Origin: an uncultured Arachnia sp.
GTDB lineage: Bacteria > Actinomycetota > Actinomycetes > Propionibacteriales > Propionibacteriaceae
Length of the DNA: 61,144 bases
Direction: 5' to 3'
Assembly: GCA_947493705.1 (NCBI GenBank)
Contig: CANLSH010000021.1
Coordinates: 1 to 61,144, forward strand
Shown here: piece by piece, positions 44,759 through 53,103 of the stretch
How positions within the stretch are numbered: position 1 is the stretch's first letter
Layout of the letters: every line of letters begins with the position of its first letter
Translations under genes and position numbers: made by a program
The notes under the pieces: generated by a model
The model's database searches: none
The model's input: only the letters and a program-made list of their open reading frames with translations
What the model was told of the DNA's origin: nothing

Positions 44759-45841
44759 CTACTCGAAGAACTTCTGCACCTGATCCTTGGAAAGGATGGA
44801 ATCCATGACGTAGGTATCCGGATTCTCGGAAACGGCACTCCACTTCTCATCAAAGTTTTCGTTGGTGATGGGCTCCTCCAACTCTAAAACTATGGAATTG
44901 CCGTCCAGCGCGCCCGGATTGAGTTCCTGACCCTGCAGTTGAGCCATCGCGATGTGGAGCGCTGTGGCGCCGGTACCCGGAGGGTTGATGACACCGATGC
45001 TGCGGAAGTCTTCATCCTGCTCGCTCCAAAGACGCATGAACCCATTGCGGGCCTCCCCGGTGGTCACCACGTCCGTTCGGTCGGCAGCAAGAAGCGCACG
45101 AAGGACACCTTGAGCCATACCATCTTGGGTCCAGACGCCGTCGAGATCCGGATAAGTTGCCAACAGGTTGGTCATCGTCTGTTGGCCTTTTGCCTGATCC
45201 CACCCGCCATCAGCAACGGCCAGTACTTCGATGCCGGCATCGGTGAGGACCTCCTCCGCCGCTCCCCAGCGTGCCTCGTTGGCAGGGTGTCCAGAGATTC
45301 CGTTGACCGCCACGACCTTGCTTCCGGAACCCAGCTCATCGGCGAGCCATCGCGCACTCGTTCGGGCCCACTCAGCTTGGTCGATGCCCACATTGGTCAC
45401 CGTCTCCTCCGTCACCGCCTGATCGATTGCGTAGACGAGAATTCCCTGGTCAGTGGCCTCACGGAATACGGCATCCAGTGCAGAACCTGAGTTGGGATCG
45501 ACGATGATTGCGTCCACATCTGCATTGATGAGGTTGCGGATCTGCTGGATTTGACCGTTGACGTCGGTGTCCTCGTTCTCCAGAACAAGTTCCTCCAACA
45601 GACCCTCCTCCTGGTACTGCTTCGCCGCTTCCCGGATGTCGTCGACCATCTGAGTTCGGTACTCACTACCCACGAATCCGTTGCTCACGCCAATCGTGAA
45701 AGGGCCTTGACTTGTGGTTTCGGGGGTCGCGGGATCCGTGCCGGGGTCGCCCGGCGAATCCTCGGGGGTGACGGTGCTGCAACCGGCGATCGCGAGCATC
45801 GCAACCACCGCAACTGCTGTTCGGGGCCTGAACCAGGACAT
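44759..45841 (-). CDS. Sugar-binding lipoprotein (RbsB-like)
   Basis: A 360-residue extracytoplasmic binding protein. The N-terminus has basic residues, a hydrophobic stretch and lipobox AIAGC, so it is lipid-anchored. The Peripla_BP_4 fold follows (FTIGVSNGFVGSEYRTQMVDDIREAAKQYQ, NLINADVDAIIVDPNSGSALDAVFREA). The ATG at 45841 has GAGGAG upstream. It is the first transporter gene, with the ROK regulator gene upstream in the same direction. A CTGCT-AAGA-AGCAG palindrome (45885-45898) in the gap could be an operator. Confidence 0.93.
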   Translation of the reverse strand: MSWFRPRTAVAVVAMLAIAGCSTVTPEDSPGDPGTDPATPETTSQGPFTIGVSNGFVGSEYRTQMVDDIREAAKQYQEEGLLEELVLENEDTDVNGQIQQIRNLINADVDAIIVDPNSGSALDAVFREATDQGILVYAIDQAVTEETVTNVGIDQAEWARTSARWLADELGSGSKVVAVNGISGHPANEARWGAAEEVLTDAGIEVLAVADGGWDQAKGQQTMTNLLATYPDLDGVWTQDGMAQGVLRALLAADRTDVVTTGEARNGFMRLWSEQDEDFRSIGVINPPGTGATALHIAMAQLQGQELNPGALDGNSIVLELEEPITNENFDEKWSAVSENPDTYVMDSILSKDQVQKFFE

Positions 45842-45929
45842 CAGCAACTCCTCGTCTCTGAGGTGAATCACTCTTATTTGCAATCTGCTAAGAAGCAGTG
45901 CCTCCAGCATAGCCAGCGCCCGGGTGACG

Positions 45930-47096
45930 TCAAGGGCTTCCGGAGAATCCAGCTTCCACGAGTTGCCTCAGTGAACCGGAGCATTCAAACGCTTCGGCCG
46001 CCGCGCCAAGCAGCTTGCCGTCAAACTGCGTTGATGCCCCATGGATGCGAGGCCCATTGATGACCCGGCCTGCAAGCCGCGCGGTGAGCTGCGGAGCGAC
46101 CCTGTCGGCGTGCGGCTCCAGCCATCCGGCCAACACCACGACTTCCGGGTCAATAAGGGCGCAAACATTGACCAGGGCAGCTGCGAATTCATCTAATACC
46201 CTCTGGGGCAGCGTTTCAGCGATTCGACGCTCGTTGCCGAAGAGGGCCGTCACCACACCTTCACCTTCCGAAACCGCTTGGCCCGATTCACGCACTCGAC
46301 GCGCCAGTCCGACGGATCCAAGCTCCTGCTCCAAGTCTCCGAAACCGGCGTAAACCCGGTCAACCGCAGCGACAGAGAGCAGAGTGCGCCCCAATTGACC
46401 CGACGCGCCCGCATGACCGGACCAGAGCCGTCCATCTACGACAATCCCAGCGCCCACACCCTCGAAGACGGCAAGTACCACCAAGGAATCTGCTCGGCGA
46501 CTGCAACCGTATTGACTCTCCGCCACGGCTATCAGGTTGGCATCGTTGCCGATAGTGACGGGCACCCCAATGCGTTGGCGGATGAGATCACCCAACGGCA
46601 CGTCATGCCATTCCAAGGCAGGTGCGAACCTAACCCAGCCACCTTTAGAAACTGGGCCGGGCACCGATATCCCGACAGCCACGCAACGGTTACTCACCGA
46701 GACACGCGCGAAGTAGTCTTCCACCAATGAGATGGTGTGCACGATGCGCTTCGCAGGCGTGAGCCCATCAGGCACTCCCTCAATCCACCGAGCCAGCAGC
46801 TGCCCATTCAGACCGACCAGGGCAAGATCGACAGCAGCACCGGACACATCCACCGCGAGGGTGGTGGTCACCTCGGCGCGTAGTTGCACCGCGTAGACCG
46901 GACGTCCGCCAGTGGCATTGGCATCCTCCAACTGCTCGACAACACCCTTTGCCGCCAAACTGGTGATGAGCCTGCCCACCGTTGAGAGACTCAAACCCGT
47001 GCTCTCGGCGACTTGCGCTCGCGACAAAGCTCCGTAATTCCGGAGCGCCTGGAGGATCAGGATCGCATTGTCGCGTGACATCTTCTTCGTCGTCAT
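45930..47096 (-). CDS. ROK-family transcriptional regulator
   Basis: A 388-residue regulator. An N-terminal winged helix (residues 8-60: ILILQALRNYGALSRAQVAESTGLSLSTVGRLITSLAAKGVV) is followed by a ROK domain with VAVGISVPGPVSKGGWV and the glucokinase-like fold. It resembles XylR/NagC-type repressors. It is encoded upstream of, and on the same strand as, the sugar ABC genes, with an 88-bp gap, so it most likely represses them and is induced by the transported sugar. Confidence 0.88.
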   Translation of the reverse strand: MTTKKMSRDNAILILQALRNYGALSRAQVAESTGLSLSTVGRLITSLAAKGVVEQLEDANATGGRPVYAVQLRAEVTTTLAVDVSGAAVDLALVGLNGQLLARWIEGVPDGLTPAKRIVHTISLVEDYFARVSVSNRCVAVGISVPGPVSKGGWVRFAPALEWHDVPLGDLIRQRIGVPVTIGNDANLIAVAESQYGCSRRADSLVVLAVFEGVGAGIVVDGRLWSGHAGASGQLGRTLLSVAAVDRVYAGFGDLEQELGSVGLARRVRESGQAVSEGEGVVTALFGNERRIAETLPQRVLDEFAAALVNVCALIDPEVVVLAGWLEPHADRVAPQLTARLAGRVINGPRIHGASTQFDGKLLGAAAEAFECSGSLRQLVEAGFSGSP

Positions 47097-47130
47097 GAGT
47101 CAAGGATGCCGGGTGAAAACCTTGATGTCG

Positions 47131-47283
47131 CTGCTCAGGTTGTGTGGGACGTGCAGAGCCGCCCCGTCGACGGCTGGCAGAACTGCATCCTCCACCTGGT
47201 CAGGAGCAAGCCGCTTCCCTGACACTGACGTCGCCCTGTTCGCGTCTCCCACCCGACCCGACACGCAGGGCTCACTGTCCGCC
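47131..47283 (+). pseudogene. Diverged crtT 3'-end fragment plus downstream flank
   Basis: This non-coding stretch aligns with the end of crtT and its flank (38795-38940) at roughly 85 percent by eye over about 140 bp. It can be read as VQSRPVDGWQNCILHLVRSKPLP and stop, against VESRSVDGWQNGILHLVRGTKPLP and stop in crtT. Similarity continues past the stop (GACGTCGCCC, TTCGCGTCTC, CGACACGC) to a shared CCAAGG, which lies next to the IS5 remnant in the other copy. The fragment has no start, so it is a relic of a second crtT copy. Confidence 0.8.
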
Positions 47284-47379
47284 AAGGACGCATACGGCTT
47301 CGTCAGCACTGGATGTGGCGTGTCCGGTCGCCGAGGGGTCGACAGAGGTGAGGTCGGTCGTGACACATCAAGAAATTGA

Positions 47380-47405
47380 GGGACGAGCCGGCCGGTAAGC
47401 CGGAT
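47380..47405. repeat. attL core (rnpB 3'-end duplicate)
   Basis: The 26 bases starting GGGACGAGCCGGCCGGTAAG match the attR core except for one C/T difference. They equal the last 26 nt of RNase P RNA on the minus strand. The divergence begins directly after CCGGAT. Confidence 0.88.
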
Positions 47406-47522
47406 ACCATCGCGCATTGTTCGCTGACTAGGTGTTTAGCTGCCATATGCGGGTTGACTACGCCTATCGTCTGATTGGTGACGTTGGCACGAGTGGGACA
47501 GATTGGGGACTTTCGCCACTCT

Positions 47523-47541
47523 TGCGGACTTTCTGCGGACT
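47523..47541 (+). promoter_or_regulatory. Paired integrase arm-type site candidate, left
   Basis: TGCGGACT occurs twice with an 11-bp period (47523-47530 and 47534-47541). The same octamer pair with the same period and orientation occurs at 56906-56924 beside the other att site. Paired direct repeats at both ends of an integrated element are what tyrosine-integrase arm-binding sites look like. Confidence 0.6.
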
Positions 47542-47558
47542 AGACGCGGACATGCAGC

Positions 47559-47586
47559 GGCCCCGTCCTCGGGTGAGGGCGGGGCC
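47559..47586. terminator. Stem-loop at the end of the head-gene operon
   Basis: GGCCCCGTCC and GGGCGGGGCC pair (one G-T) around an 8-base loop. It lies about 50 bp past the stop of the connector gene, the last of the minus-strand run, so it probably terminates the satellite's late transcript before the chromosome. Confidence 0.65.
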
Positions 47587-47633
47587 TTCTGCTGTGCGTG
47601 CAGTAGCGGGGTCTGTCCGCTACCACCATTATG

Positions 47634-47939
47634 TCAGTCGACGGTCCGACGCAGCGGGATCGTGACGTGGTGGTCCCGTGCTCCACGTCGGCGGACCATC
47701 GGGGCACCGTCGGCCACGTACAGTTCACCGCGCCACCGGATGGCGTCCGCAGCTGGGTCGAACGGCCGGGGCGCGACGATAGCCCTGACGCCGGTCTCGA
47801 AGCCGATGCGGGCACCGTCGGCGGTAGTCATGGCCGTGGTGGCGGTGCCAACGTAGGCGGGCACGTCAGCACTGAGGACCGCGTGGGGGGCGGCGCGTTG
47901 CACAATGTCGATCCGGTCACGTAGACGCAAGGCGATCAT
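47634..47939 (-). CDS. Head-closure / head-tail connector protein (putative)
   Basis: A 101-residue protein of the last position in the head operon. The N-terminal half (MIALRLRDRIDIVQRAA) resembles the start of phage head-closure proteins (DRITIQR-type) and the rest is a small beta-rich fold. It overlaps the adaptor gene by 4 nt. In capsid-forming satellites the final protein of the head module is the connector that receives the helper's tail, which fits here. The identification is by position and weak sequence resemblance. Confidence 0.55.
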   Translation of the reverse strand: MIALRLRDRIDIVQRAAPHAVLSADVPAYVGTATTAMTTADGARIGFETGVRAIVAPRPFDPAADAIRWRGELYVADGAPMVRRRGARDHHVTIPLRRTVD

Positions 47940-48538
47940 GCCGACCTCCGACGGTAGCGGTTGAGGACGGCCAGTTCGGCCAGCGTGAATCCGTTGAACA
48001 CTGCCGGGGTCTCTGAGGTGTCTCCGATCTGGATACGGGTGGCCTGCTCGGGGTTGACGACCAGGCGGGCGCCGGCGGTGATGATGACCGTCGTTAGGTC
48101 CTCGTTGGGGAGGTCTGCCCAGAAGCCACGCTCACGGGTGTAGGACTTCACGAACGTTTGCACGATGGGCAGGTGAATCGTGGCCAGGGCGATGATGTCG
48201 GGGTCGTTGGGTGCACCCAGGAACGCGGCCAGGCGCTTGGCAAGGGGCGTCGACGTGCCCGGTCCTGGAGGTCCTCCGCCGGGAACGGTGATCGAGATGA
48301 CGTTGCGCTTCTTGACTTCTCCGAAGCTGTTGAGTTCGGTGAGGGTGACGTTGTAGTCGCCTGCTGTGGTCGGTGTGCCAGACAGGTCCTCGCTGGTGGC
48401 AGTCATGCCGGGAGGCAGGACGGAGCGGTCGGGCTCGATCTTCCAGTTGATCGCGTTCCATGTGCCGCCGGGTGCGAGCGCGTCCCAGAGTTGCCTCTTG
48501 GTGTAGCTGGCGTGGCTGTCCTTGATGAGTGTGAGCAT
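47936..48538 (-). CDS. Head-tail adaptor with Ig-like N-terminal domain (putative)
   Basis: A 200-residue protein with two parts. Residues about 30-88 look like a putative Ig (He_PIG-type) domain: LPPGMTATSEDLSGTPTTAGDYNVTLTE carries the typical SGTPTTAG turn. A Gly/Pro-rich hinge (GGGPPGPGTS) follows. Residues 97-200 are helical and resemble gp6-type phage adaptors (TVIITAGARLVVNPEQATRIQIGD). The first 30 residues are unusual. It follows the capsid gene across a stem-loop and overlaps the connector gene. An adaptor fused to an Ig-like domain is uncommon and may decorate the head or meet the tail. Confidence 0.6.
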   Translation of the reverse strand: MLTLIKDSHASYTKRQLWDALAPGGTWNAINWKIEPDRSVLPPGMTATSEDLSGTPTTAGDYNVTLTELNSFGEVKKRNVISITVPGGGPPGPGTSTPLAKRLAAFLGAPNDPDIIALATIHLPIVQTFVKSYTRERGFWADLPNEDLTTVIITAGARLVVNPEQATRIQIGDTSETPAVFNGFTLAELAVLNRYRRRSA

Positions 48539-48558
48539 GTGGTCCTCCTAGGTGTGTG

Positions 48559-48608
48559 CCAAGGCCCCGCGTCGCCCACCCACCAGGAGAGACGGCACGG
48601 GGCCTTGG
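48559..48608. terminator. Stem-loop between capsid and adaptor genes
   Basis: A perfect 11-bp inverted repeat, CCAAGGCCCCG and CGGGGCCTTGG, with a 28-base loop, lies in the 117-bp gap downstream of the capsid gene. It could partially terminate transcription or protect the capsid mRNA end, favouring capsid over adaptor, which is needed in few copies. Confidence 0.55.
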
Positions 48609-48655
48609 GTTGAGGGTCCTCCGGCGGTTCCGACGCAGCAGAGGACCCGGCTCGG

Positions 48656-49528
48656 TCAGGCGCGCGTGATGCCGGTGAGGGCGACGACGGCCTTGGGGTT
48701 GAGCGGTGCCGCGTCGTAGCGGGCCACAACACGGATGGCCTGCTGGTCGTAGTCGGCGTAACGCTCGGTGAGGACCTTCACGCTCGGTGCCATGTCGCGG
48801 GCAACGGCGATCTGGGAGAAGTCCACCAGTGCGGCGCGGCCGGTGACGGTGCCGCCGGTCGTGTCGGGCACACGGGAGGTCACAGAGACCGGAGCACCGA
48901 ACAGACGGAACACTGCATCCGCCGTCGGGTCGGCGTTGAGGATGTAGCGGCCGTCGTTGTCCTTGACTTTGCGCAGCGCCACGAAGTCACCCGGCGTCAG
49001 GACCCAGCGGAGACCGGACATGTTGACGTTGGCGGCCAGGGCCATGCCCCAGGCGGTCAGCAGGTCGTCGGTGGTCAGCTCGCCACCCACGGCGAGAGTC
49101 TGAATGCCGGAGTAGGCAAACAGGCCCTTGGGGGTGGTGATGCCGTCACCGGAGGCGCTGAGCAGTTGGGCGTCGAGCTTGTCGGCCACGCCGTTGACAA
49201 GTCGGTCCTTGATGGCCTGGTCGAGGGAGATGACGGACTGGCGGGCCAGTTCGTTGCTGTAGCGGGTGATGACCTTGAGGGACTTCATCGTCGAGGGCAG
49301 CAACTGCACCTCGTCGAAGTCCACGTCCTTCTCGGTGATGAGTTCGTTCTCACCGGTCCAGTCGGGGTCGACGGCCGCGCCAGCCTTGGGGATGCGCAGC
49401 GGTCCGGCGGTGTCGAAGATGCGGGGGCCAGCAGCGAGGAAGACGGACTTCTCAGCGAGCGGCTGGACGAGAATCTTGGCGACCTGCTCCTGAGTGAGCT
49501 CGGTTGCGTTCTGTGTGGAGACTGCCAT
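48656..49528 (-). CDS. Major capsid protein, HK97 fold
   Basis: A 290-residue phage-type capsid subunit. SVFLAAGPRIFDTAGPLRIPKAG and the following VDFDEVQLLPSTMKSLKVITRYSNELARQS match the N-arm/E-loop and spine region of HK97-type capsids. ARDMAPSVKVLTERYADYDQQAIRVVARYDAAPLNPKAVVALTGI matches their conserved C-terminal P-domain end. There is no long N-terminal delta domain, which fits a separate scaffold protein upstream. RBS GAAAGGAC precedes the ATG. Stem-loops stand on both sides of the gene. Confidence 0.88.
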   Translation of the reverse strand: MAVSTQNATELTQEQVAKILVQPLAEKSVFLAAGPRIFDTAGPLRIPKAGAAVDPDWTGENELITEKDVDFDEVQLLPSTMKSLKVITRYSNELARQSVISLDQAIKDRLVNGVADKLDAQLLSASGDGITTPKGLFAYSGIQTLAVGGELTTDDLLTAWGMALAANVNMSGLRWVLTPGDFVALRKVKDNDGRYILNADPTADAVFRLFGAPVSVTSRVPDTTGGTVTGRAALVDFSQIAVARDMAPSVKVLTERYADYDQQAIRVVARYDAAPLNPKAVVALTGITRA

Positions 49529-49583
49529 GTCGGCGTCCTTTCGGTAAGTGATGGTTTACCGTCGGCCGCCGGGGCCTCAAACA

Positions 49584-49617
49584 GTGAGGGGCGAGGCACC
49601 AGGCCTCACCCCTTCAC
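49584..49617. terminator. Stem-loop upstream of the capsid gene
   Basis: GTGAGGGGCGAGGC and GCCTCACCCCTTCAC pair imperfectly around a short loop in the 105-bp gap between the small coiled-coil gene and the capsid gene. It may be an attenuator or processing site; function is inferred from position only. Confidence 0.4.
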
Positions 49618-49633
49618 TATACCCCCGTGGGTA

Positions 49634-49876
49634 TCACATGTCACCCTGCAATGCTTCGATACCGGCAGCGATCCTGTAGAGGTGCTCATTCTGCGTTTCC
49701 ATGAGAGAGGTCATGCCCTCAAGTCGGGCGTAGATGTCGTCCATGGTGGCGGCTGGGTTCCGGGGGTCACGATTCGTTCCCATCGGGGCGTCATAGTCTC
49801 CGTTCCGGATGGCGTTCACGTCGGACATCAAGACGTTCAGGTCGTCCGCGATTGCCTTCAGATTGTCGTCGCTCAC
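49634..49876 (-). CDS. Small helical protein of the head operon
   Basis: An 80-residue acidic protein, mostly predicted helical, with a heptad-like stretch MDDIYARLEGMTSLMETQNEHLYRIAAGIEALQ that may coil. It lies between the scaffold-like gene (9 bp upstream) and the capsid gene, has a good TAGGAGGAAAAT ribosome site and is in the late operon. I do not recognise a family. A head accessory or size-determining role is a guess from position. Confidence 0.7.
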   Translation of the reverse strand: MSDDNLKAIADDLNVLMSDVNAIRNGDYDAPMGTNRDPRNPAATMDDIYARLEGMTSLMETQNEHLYRIAAGIEALQGDM

Positions 49877-49885
49877 ATTTTCCTC

Positions 49886-50314
49886 CTATGCTCCGGCGCG
49901 CAGCAGCGCGGCCAGGTCGACGTCGCCGCTTGCTCCGGTTGAGCCCTGCCCGACGTTGCCCCTCGGGGTTCGGCTGGCAAGGTGCGGCTTTGATGCCAGC
50001 AGCGTATCTATCGCCGTGGTGAGCGCGTCGGGATCGTCGAGCAACCCGGCGTTGAACGGCAGGTCCGTGGGGTCGGCCATGCGGCCGGTGGCGCGGACTC
50101 GTTCGGTGAACAGGGACGCGGCCAGGTCGTCGGCGCGCTTGGCCTTCACGCGGGCCTCGGCGGCTTCGGTGCGGAGCTTCTGGACGTAGGCGAGGGGGAA
50201 CGTCTCGGCGTCGTTCTGGGGGCCGTCCTGCCCCTCCTGCGGGGTCTCGGGGGTCTGCTCGTCGGTGGTCTCGTCGGTCACGGTGTCGTCGGTGGGGTTG
50301 ATGTTCTCGCTCAT
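49886..50314 (-). CDS. Scaffold-like head assembly protein
   Basis: A 142-residue protein with a very acidic, Thr-rich N-terminus (TDDTVTDETTDEQTPETPQEG), a helical middle (YVQKLRTEAAEARVKAKRADDLAASLF) and a small C-terminal tail. This composition and place, between portal and capsid, are typical of phage scaffold proteins that are not proteases. It overlaps the portal stop by 4 nt. No prohead protease gene is present in the element. Confidence 0.72.
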   Translation of the reverse strand: MSENINPTDDTVTDETTDEQTPETPQEGQDGPQNDAETFPLAYVQKLRTEAAEARVKAKRADDLAASLFTERVRATGRMADPTDLPFNAGLLDDPDALTTAIDTLLASKPHLASRTPRGNVGQGSTGASGDVDLAALLRAGA

Positions 50315-51630
50315 GCGGAAACTCCTTCGGTGGTGGGTGTGGTTTCGGCCTGTCGGGCCTCGCGGATGGCTTCAATCTCGTCGTCGGCGTAGCCGAGCTT
50401 CTTCAGGGCGTAGGAGGCGGGCAGCAGGCCGGAGGCGTGGAGCTTGACCACGGCGTCGGCCTCCTGGGCCATGGAGCGGGTGGCGGGGTCGGCCCACGTC
50501 ACGGACACGTCGACGGTGTTGGGGTCCTGTCCCGTCCTCGTGGCGACCATGAGGCGGGCGACCTGCTCCCACGTCCGGCCGAACACCTGTTGGCGGGCCT
50601 CAGCCTTGGCGGTAAGGGAGGCCTCAGCGGCGCGCATGGCGTCGGCGCTGGCGGGCTGGTCACCGTGGGCACCCAGATAGTGCGGTGGCAGGCCGGAGAC
50701 GGCGGAGACCTGGGCCTGGAGCACGCGCATGGCTGCCTCGTAGCTGTCGAGGTCGGCGGCGTCGAGCTGACCGAACTTGCCGTCTGGGGACTCGTTGATC
50801 ATCGTCCGGTTGGTCTCGGGGATCGGGTTGACCGCGATGGTCTCGCCGGTTGGTTCCCCGTTCTCGTCGAGGACGTCGACTTCCTCCAGCTCGATGCCGG
50901 TTGCCCAGCGTCGGGGCCGGCCGGAGTATTCGGAGGCCACCATGAGGTCAGCAAGGAGCTTGTTCATGCCGTCCACCAGTGGCATGAGGTCGTCCATCTC
51001 GCTCAATGCGGGACCGAGTAGGCGGTCACTGTTGCGCAGCGGCACAACCGGGACGACGCCGTAGGGGTTGGGCAGGACCTCGGTGGACCTGTAGCCGGTG
51101 ATCGTTGCCCCGGTCGTCGGGGCGCTGTAGCGCGTCACGGTGTCGGGCTCGAACAACGTGGCCTCGGTCGAGGTCGGGGTGTTCCAGCGCTTCACAGCAG
51201 CCACCACGACACGCGACGCCGGGTCACGGATCACGGCCACCTGAGCCGGGGACTCGATGGAGACCTGGGGGCGGCCCTGGGCGTCGGCCCACACGATGAC
51301 GTAGCCCTCACCCAGGGTCAGCGCTTCCCGGTGCCCCAGCGGGGCCAACTGGTCCATGTCGCAGCGCAGCCAGTCGGCCCACAGCGACTTGACGTCGACG
51401 GAGGCGGACCGGAAACCGGAGACACGCAACCGCTCGGACAGGGCGTTCACCGCGATCCTGCACACGTTGGTCGACATGCGGGCGAACCGGCCGCCGATGG
51501 CTTGCTTGGCCTCGGGGGCCAGGAATGCAAGGGGTTGTTCCCCTCGGCTGTAGGCCTCCAGGGTGGCCCGGCGGGGTGCGGACTCGTCGAGGCCTTGCAA
51601 CAGCTTGGACAGTAGTTCAGTCTTGGACAT
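50311..51630 (-). CDS. Portal protein (SPP1 gp6-like)
   Basis: A 439-residue portal of the SPP1-type family common in actinophages. It has RRATLEAYSRGEQPLAFL at the N-terminus, NALSERLRVSGFRSASVD, a middle LLGPALSEMDDLMPLVDGMNKLLADLMVASEYSGRPRRWATG stretch and a C-terminal helical crown (GLPPHYLGAHGDQPASADAMRAAEASLTAKAEARQQVFG). It lies 9 bp downstream of the terminase gene. It would form the DNA entry ring of the satellite's own head. Confidence 0.9.
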   Translation of the reverse strand: MSKTELLSKLLQGLDESAPRRATLEAYSRGEQPLAFLAPEAKQAIGGRFARMSTNVCRIAVNALSERLRVSGFRSASVDVKSLWADWLRCDMDQLAPLGHREALTLGEGYVIVWADAQGRPQVSIESPAQVAVIRDPASRVVVAAVKRWNTPTSTEATLFEPDTVTRYSAPTTGATITGYRSTEVLPNPYGVVPVVPLRNSDRLLGPALSEMDDLMPLVDGMNKLLADLMVASEYSGRPRRWATGIELEEVDVLDENGEPTGETIAVNPIPETNRTMINESPDGKFGQLDAADLDSYEAAMRVLQAQVSAVSGLPPHYLGAHGDQPASADAMRAAEASLTAKAEARQQVFGRTWEQVARLMVATRTGQDPNTVDVSVTWADPATRSMAQEADAVVKLHASGLLPASYALKKLGYADDEIEAIREARQAETTPTTEGVSA

Positions 51631-51639
51631 TCGGTCTCC

Positions 51640-53103
51640 TTAGAACGATGCGGCGCGGTGCCGCTTCTTGGGTGCGTTGTTGTGGAACTGGGCACGGTCG
51701 AGGGCGATGATGGCCGCCACGGCCGCGTCGATCTTGCGGGCTGACGTGCGCTTGTCCTTGGTCACCACGTCACCCATGGGGGTCCGTTTGGCGACGGCGT
51801 GGGCCATGTGGGCGGCCAGTAGATGGTCACCGTCGTGGGTCAGGTTGTGATCCATCACGGCGGCATAGAACCTGTCCGTTGCCGGTCCCATCCGCTTCAG
51901 GTATCCGGTGTTGTACTCGATCACTTTTCGCTCACCGTGGCGGGTGGCCCACGACTCGAGTTCCGACCTCCACCCCCACGGGTCGGCGGCCAGCTCCGCC
52001 ACGTCGAAGGTCTCGAACGCGTTGGCCACGGCCATGTCGACGTCGGCGCGCGGGACCCGCCATTGCTGGTCGCCGGGGTTCTCCCAGACCTCCACGACGA
52101 AGATGTGGGGCTTGGGGCCGACGGTGGCACCCACCAGGGCGGTGGAGTCACCGGAGGCGGACCCGTCGAAGCCCAACACGATGCGGTCACCGGGCTGGAC
52201 GCGGCGCTGGTCGTCGGTGCAGTCACCCCAACTACCGAACGGCAGCCACGCGGCGGACCCCTTCACCCACTGCCCCAGGCGCAGCTGGCGAAACACGGGC
52301 TCGCGCAGCGTCCGACGGGCAGCCGCCATCCCGTCCTCGGCGAGGAAGTCACCCAACGCCGGGTTGGCGAGCTTCCAGGCTTCCCGGTCGTCGAGGTCGC
52401 AGCCGTCGGGGGCGGCGAACTCGCGCAGGAAGAACGCGGGGTCCTCACCCGAGCGGCCATGCTCCACGAGCTTCCACATGATGGAGTCGGCCGACGTCGC
52501 GGGGGTCGAGATGGCCAGCACCAGCGACTCGGGGCGCTTACCGGAGACCGACGTCACGGCCTCCCACACGTCCTCAGTCACCACGTGCAGCTCGTCGACG
52601 ATGAGCAGCGACGGGTCCCAGCCATGGAGGGCGGCAGGATCGGCAGGCAGGGCCAGCATGGTGGCGTCGTTCTCGGGCACGACGAGGCGATCCTTGTAGA
52701 CGTGGCAACGCTCGGCCAGCTCCGGGGACAACTCGATCATCCGGCGGGCCAGGTTCAACACGATATTGGCCTGACGCTGGTCACTGGCGACCACCAGGAC
52801 CTCAGCCGACGGCGGACCACAGAACAACTCAGCCACGGCCAGCGCAGCAGCCAAAGCGGACTTCCCGTTCGCACGAGGCAGGGAGACCAGGGCGGTCCTG
52901 ATGCCAGCAGCGAAGCAGCCGGACAGGATGGAACGCTGCCACAACCGCAGCTTGAACGGCTTGAGCGCCCCCTTGCCTTTCGGGACCATGCAGAACGTCT
53001 GAATGAACCTCACGCGGCGCTTGGCACGGTCAGCCGGCCACCCAGTGAAGTCCAACGGGGCCGCTTTGATGGCACCCTTCGGCCCTGCTTTGATGGCGCT
53101 CAC
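51640..53103 (-). CDS. Terminase large subunit
   Basis: A 487-residue DNA-packaging motor. The Walker A-like motif SLPRANGKSAL is at residues 74-84 and Walker B LLIVDELHV is at 166-174. The coupling motif is LAISTPATS near 197. The C-terminal RuvC-type nuclease starts LGFDGSASGDSTALVGA at about 310, with the catalytic Asp at 313, followed by the distal acidic region near DAAVAAIIALDRAQ. It overlaps the HNH gene by 4 nt. No small terminase gene stands next to it, which is unusual. Confidence 0.95.
   Translation of the reverse strand: MSAIKAGPKGAIKAAPLDFTGWPADRAKRRVRFIQTFCMVPKGKGALKPFKLRLWQRSILSGCFAAGIRTALVSLPRANGKSALAAALAVAELFCGPPSAEVLVVASDQRQANIVLNLARRMIELSPELAERCHVYKDRLVVPENDATMLALPADPAALHGWDPSLLIVDELHVVTEDVWEAVTSVSGKRPESLVLAISTPATSADSIMWKLVEHGRSGEDPAFFLREFAAPDGCDLDDREAWKLANPALGDFLAEDGMAAARRTLREPVFRQLRLGQWVKGSAAWLPFGSWGDCTDDQRRVQPGDRIVLGFDGSASGDSTALVGATVGPKPHIFVVEVWENPGDQQWRVPRADVDMAVANAFETFDVAELAADPWGWRSELESWATRHGERKVIEYNTGYLKRMGPATDRFYAAVMDHNLTHDGDHLLAAHMAHAVAKRTPMGDVVTKDKRTSARKIDAAVAAIIALDRAQFHNNAPKKRHRAASF

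Noticed and set aside
47100..47417. A small gene in the region between the ROK gene and attL.
   Set aside because: The stretch is explained by the crtT-end fragment, a spacer and the rnpB-end att core. No frame has a start signal or known similarity.
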